24,018 nucleotides of DNA from CAZWVM01 sp964637705 (GTDB taxonomy: Bacteria > UBA8481). The notes beneath the pieces were generated by a model. The model searched no databases. It saw only the letters and a program-made list of their open reading frames with translations, and had not been told where the DNA came from. Where the stretch lies: the NCBI GenBank assembly GCA_964637705.1, contig CAZWVM010000031.1, positions 1-24,018 on the forward strand. Direction: 5' to 3'. Shown piece after piece: positions 21,964 to 24,018 of the stretch. Every line of letters starts with the position of its first letter. The stretch's first letter is position 1. The translations under genes and the position numbers were made by a program.

Positions 21964-23079
21964 TCACGCGTGCAGGTACGCGGCCCAGGGGATGACGACG
22001 TTGGCCAGGATGAAACAGGGCATGACGACCCAGAACGTCGTGCGGTCCAGGAGATTGGAGAGCGCCGGCGCCTCCCTGATGTCGTAGAGGTATAGGGAGA
22101 TCACGGACTCCGCGACGGTGAGAAAGATCGTGAGGAGACCCACCGCGTTGACGACGTCGATCAGGCCGAATCCGGCCGCGTCGGGAAGAAGCGAGTTGGA
22201 CAGGTAGATGTTCGCGACGGCCCCGAAGAAGGCGCCGGCCGATAGCCCGAAGCGGGGATCGACGTCCGCGGGCTTGATGAAGTAGACCGACAGCGCCAGG
22301 GCGATCGCCGCGTAGAGGGCCAGGACGATCTTCGTGTAGAAACCGAACCCGGGCCGGTTGATGCTGATCCCGAGCACGTACTGGGTCATGATCTTCCGCG
22401 CATCGGCGGCCACCCTCGGATCTCCGAAGGCGGACTTGTAGGTATGGTTCTTGACGACCTCGCCCGAACGAACGATGTCGTATCCCGGGATCTTGACCCG
22501 CGAGCTGATCCGGCTCGCGCCCTCGTCCACCACGTAACGAAGCACGCTCCCGTCCCGGGACGCGTCCTCGATGCCGATGTTGAGCATGTGGTCCTCGAGC
22601 GGGAACCGGCTGACGTCGAAGAACTTCGTGAAGGAGGCCAGAACGCGATAGCGCTGGTAATTCGTCCCGTCGGCACCGTGAAAATCCTCCTTCAATTCCT
22701 TCTCCGCGATGGCGCCGTCCACGACCTGGAAGGAGGAACCGGGATCGAGCTTCGGGTCTCCCTTCCAGCGGAACCAAATGTAGAAATCCGCCTCCCAGCG
22801 GGAATCCTTGATCGACACGTTCTCGATGCGGTCGATGTACGTCCCGACGGAGACGACCGCGAAGGACCCGGTCTCCGGCAGAACGTCCGGCGGCGTCTTG
22901 CCGGGTTCGGCCCTCAAGGGGTCGAGCCGGGCGGCGTGACGGGCGGCGGCCGTGTCCCGGGTCGATGCGAGCATCGCATTCGCGTACCACGTGATCGATC
23001 CGTAAAGCAGGACGAGAAGGAGAGCCCAGGCGGCGACCCAGATGCGCTGGCGCGCGGAGACGGTCTCGGTGTCTTCCAT
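21964..23079 (-). CDS. Pentameric ligand-gated ion channel (GLIC/Cys-loop superfamily) homologue
   Basis: This 371-residue probable membrane channel subunit begins with a hydrophobic segment about 14-35 that could be a signal peptide (ANA cleavage motif) or an anchor. An extracellular beta-sandwich-like region about 70-245 follows, with VGTYIDRIENVSIKDSRWEADFY, the W-x-D-like FRWKGDPKLDP and the Cys-loop-equivalent FDVSRFPLEDHMLNIGIED, which has the conserved Phe-Pro and acidic residue but no cysteines, as in bacterial members. Four transmembrane helices follow: M1 about 246-268 after SINRPGFGFYTK, M2 about 276-296, an M2-M3 loop with LP (P299), M3 about 304-331 and M4 about 348-370. Order and motif placement fit the pLGIC fold, but similarity is distant and read by eye. 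Ligand unknown. SD is GGGAGG. Confidence 0.65.
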   Translation of the reverse strand: MEDTETVSARQRIWVAAWALLLVLLYGSITWYANAMLASTRDTAAARHAARLDPLRAEPGKTPPDVLPETGSFAVVSVGTYIDRIENVSIKDSRWEADFYIWFRWKGDPKLDPGSSFQVVDGAIAEKELKEDFHGADGTNYQRYRVLASFTKFFDVSRFPLEDHMLNIGIEDASRDGSVLRYVVDEGASRISSRVKIPGYDIVRSGEVVKNHTYKSAFGDPRVAADARKIMTQYVLGISINRPGFGFYTKIVLALYAAIALALSVYFIKPADVDPRFGLSAGAFFGAVANIYLSNSLLPDAAGFGLIDVVNAVGLLTIFLTVAESVISLYLYDIREAPALSNLLDRTTFWVVMPCFILANVVIPWAAYLHA

Positions 23080-23125
23080 GGCGATTCGAACCTCCCGGTT
23101 GAGCGGATCCCCCGTCGACCCCGAA

Positions 23126-23171
23126 ATAGTATTGTTTAACTACTCTTTGATCAACGGCATTCCATCGTTGA
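23126..23171 (-). promoter_or_regulatory. Promoter of the channel-like gene with an inverted repeat over its -35
   Basis: On the minus strand TTGATC (23149-23154) and TACTAT (23126-23131) are 17 bp apart, predicting a leader of about 40 nt. An inverted repeat TCAACG/CGTTGA (23151-23156 and 23166-23171, 9-bp spacer) overlaps the -35 and could be an operator, or a weak stem at the end of the upstream hydrogenase-like transcript. The stretch is AT-rich compared with the flanking genes. Confidence 0.5.
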
Positions 23172-23203
23172 CGGGAGAGTCGGCGGGAGCGCCGCCCGTG
23201 GGT

Positions 23204-23740
23204 CTAGAGCCGCTCCATCCTCTTGTAGACCACGACGCCGTCCTCGACGCCCAGGTCCTCGGGGTGGTATTTCGCGATCGGCAGCTCGGGGTGGATCTCC
23301 TTGACCGAGCCGACCTTCTTTGGAACGACGCCCAGCGCAACCGCCACGCCGTAGAGGATCGCCTCGGGGCGCGGCGGACATCCGGGGATGTAGTAATTCA
23401 CCGGGATCACCTTCTCCACCGCCCCGATCACGTTGTATGTGTCGTGCCAGATCCCTCCGCCCGAGGCGCAGGAACCGATGGCGAAGACGAGCTTCGGGGC
23501 GGGCATCGCCTCGTAGGCGCGCTTCAGGGCCTTCGCCGTCGCGCGCGAGGCCGGGCCCTGGCAGAGCATCACGTCCGCGTGGCGGGGGGAACCGACGAGC
23601 CGGATCCCGAACCGCTCCGCGTCGTAATACGGCGTCAGCACGTTCAGAACCTCGATGTCGCACCCGTTGCACCCGCCCGAGTTGGCGTGATAGACCCAGA
23701 GCGAGCGGGTGAAGAATTTCTTCAGAAAATCAGCGAGCAC
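23204..23740 (-). CDS. NuoB/MbhJ-like [4Fe-4S] subunit of an energy-converting hydrogenase or complex-I-like enzyme
   Basis: This is the small electron-transfer subunit that carries the proximal (N2-equivalent) [4Fe-4S] cluster in group 4 membrane-bound hydrogenases and complex I. It has 178 residues. Cluster ligands are visible as C24 and C27 in SGGCNGCDIE, C91 in GSCASGG and C121 in PGCPPRPEAILYG. SLWVYHANSGGCNGCD and ERFGIRLVGSPRHADV resemble MbhJ/EchC/HycG more than NuoB: complex I has a tandem Cys-Cys pair where this protein has CxxC. The start is a GTG at 23740 with an AGAGGAG SD. The large subunit, antiporter-like subunits and maturation genes are not in the window, so hydrogen as the substrate is unproven. 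Confidence 0.88.
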   Translation of the reverse strand: MLADFLKKFFTRSLWVYHANSGGCNGCDIEVLNVLTPYYDAERFGIRLVGSPRHADVMLCQGPASRATAKALKRAYEAMPAPKLVFAIGSCASGGGIWHDTYNVIGAVEKVIPVNYYIPGCPPRPEAILYGVAVALGVVPKKVGSVKEIHPELPIAKYHPEDLGVEDGVVVYKRMERL

Positions 23741-23767
23741 GGCGGTCGCTCCTCTTCGCCCCGGACC

Positions 23768-24004
23768 TCACAGCTCGATCTCCACGTCCCGCACCACGGG
23801 CTCTCCCTCGAGGTACGACTTCGAGGAGTAGACCCAGCGGTCGGCGGCGAGATCGTCCTCGCGGTAGCCCTTCATCTTCAGCTGCTCCAGGGGCGAAGGC
23901 TCCTTGAAGCAGCGGCCGCAGCGCTGGCACGTGCCCATGAAGATCTCCAGCGTCTGCTCGATATCCCGGATGTCGTTCGTGGCGTTCTCGAACTCGTGGC
24001 TCAT
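23768..24004 (-). CDS. Small CxxCxxC protein upstream of the hydrogenase-like subunit
   Basis: This 78-residue cytoplasmic-looking protein is not assigned to a family. The acidic helical N-terminus (1-24) is followed by GTCQRCGRCF, cysteines at 26, 29 and 32, and then a charged region without further cysteines. CxxCxxC is how a ferredoxin-type cluster site begins, but the fourth cysteine (usually CxxxCP) is missing, so it would need a ligand from a partner, bind zinc, or be a degenerate cluster domain. The ATG at 24004 has AAGG 8 nt upstream and lies only 14 bp from the window edge, so a longer N-terminus is possible. It precedes the NuoB/MbhJ-like gene by 27 bp in the same direction and probably belongs to the same complex. 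Confidence 0.75.
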   Translation of the reverse strand: MSHEFENATNDIRDIEQTLEIFMGTCQRCGRCFKEPSPLEQLKMKGYREDDLAADRWVYSSKSYLEGEPVVRDVEIEL

Positions 24005-24018
24005 CGTGATCGCCTTCT

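Overview
The window is a GC-rich chromosomal segment from a Gram-negative bacterium. An outer-membrane porin, Sec-type signal peptides and lipoproteins support that reading. No rRNA, tRNA, CRISPR array, transposase or phage gene was found. Every gene I can support lies on the minus strand, so transcription runs from high to low coordinates, and the genes below are described in that order. The gene mix suggests an uncultured or deep-branching phylum rather than a model lineage: a bacterial topoisomerase VI, a SMUG1-type uracil-DNA glycosylase, a pentameric ligand-gated channel relative and a group-4-hydrogenase-like small subunit. That is inference; there is no phylogenetic marker here to settle it.

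Right end (about 21.2-24.0 kb). A small CxxCxxC protein precedes a NuoB/MbhJ-like [4Fe-4S] subunit, probably the tail of an energy-converting hydrogenase or complex-I-like operon. A good sigma-70-type promoter follows, then a probable pentameric ligand-gated ion channel homologue. Next is an AT-rich regulatory region with 11-bp phased repeats, which reads into a small lipoprotein with its own terminator.

Middle right (about 12.4-21.2 kb). After an unrecognised membrane protein with an Ala/Pro/Glu linker comes a probable operon: a 1,913-residue exported protein with two complete GH13 alpha-amylase-type catalytic domains, a PNPOx-fold flavin/pyridoxamine-oxidase-like protein, a GH5-like exported hydrolase and a DUF1820-like protein. 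The first two overlap as GTGA. The last is 17 nt from its neighbour.

Middle (about 8.6-12.4 kb). Topoisomerase VI subunits B and A are followed by SMUG1, only 13 bp behind top6A. This looks like a DNA topology and repair operon with its own promoter.

Left (1 to about 8.5 kb). This is a phosphate-acquisition region: porin-pstS (terminated), a PlcP/LpxH-like metallophosphoesterase, an MGDG-synthase/MurG-like glycosyltransferase, a stand-alone receiver protein, a possible small ORF, then pstC-pstA-pstB-phoU (phoU runs off the edge). A PlcP-like phosphoesterase paired with a diacylglycerol-type glycosyltransferase among pst genes matches the known logic of phosphate-starvation lipid remodelling, in which phospholipids are hydrolysed and replaced by glycolipids. 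I consider this the most coherent functional hypothesis in the window.
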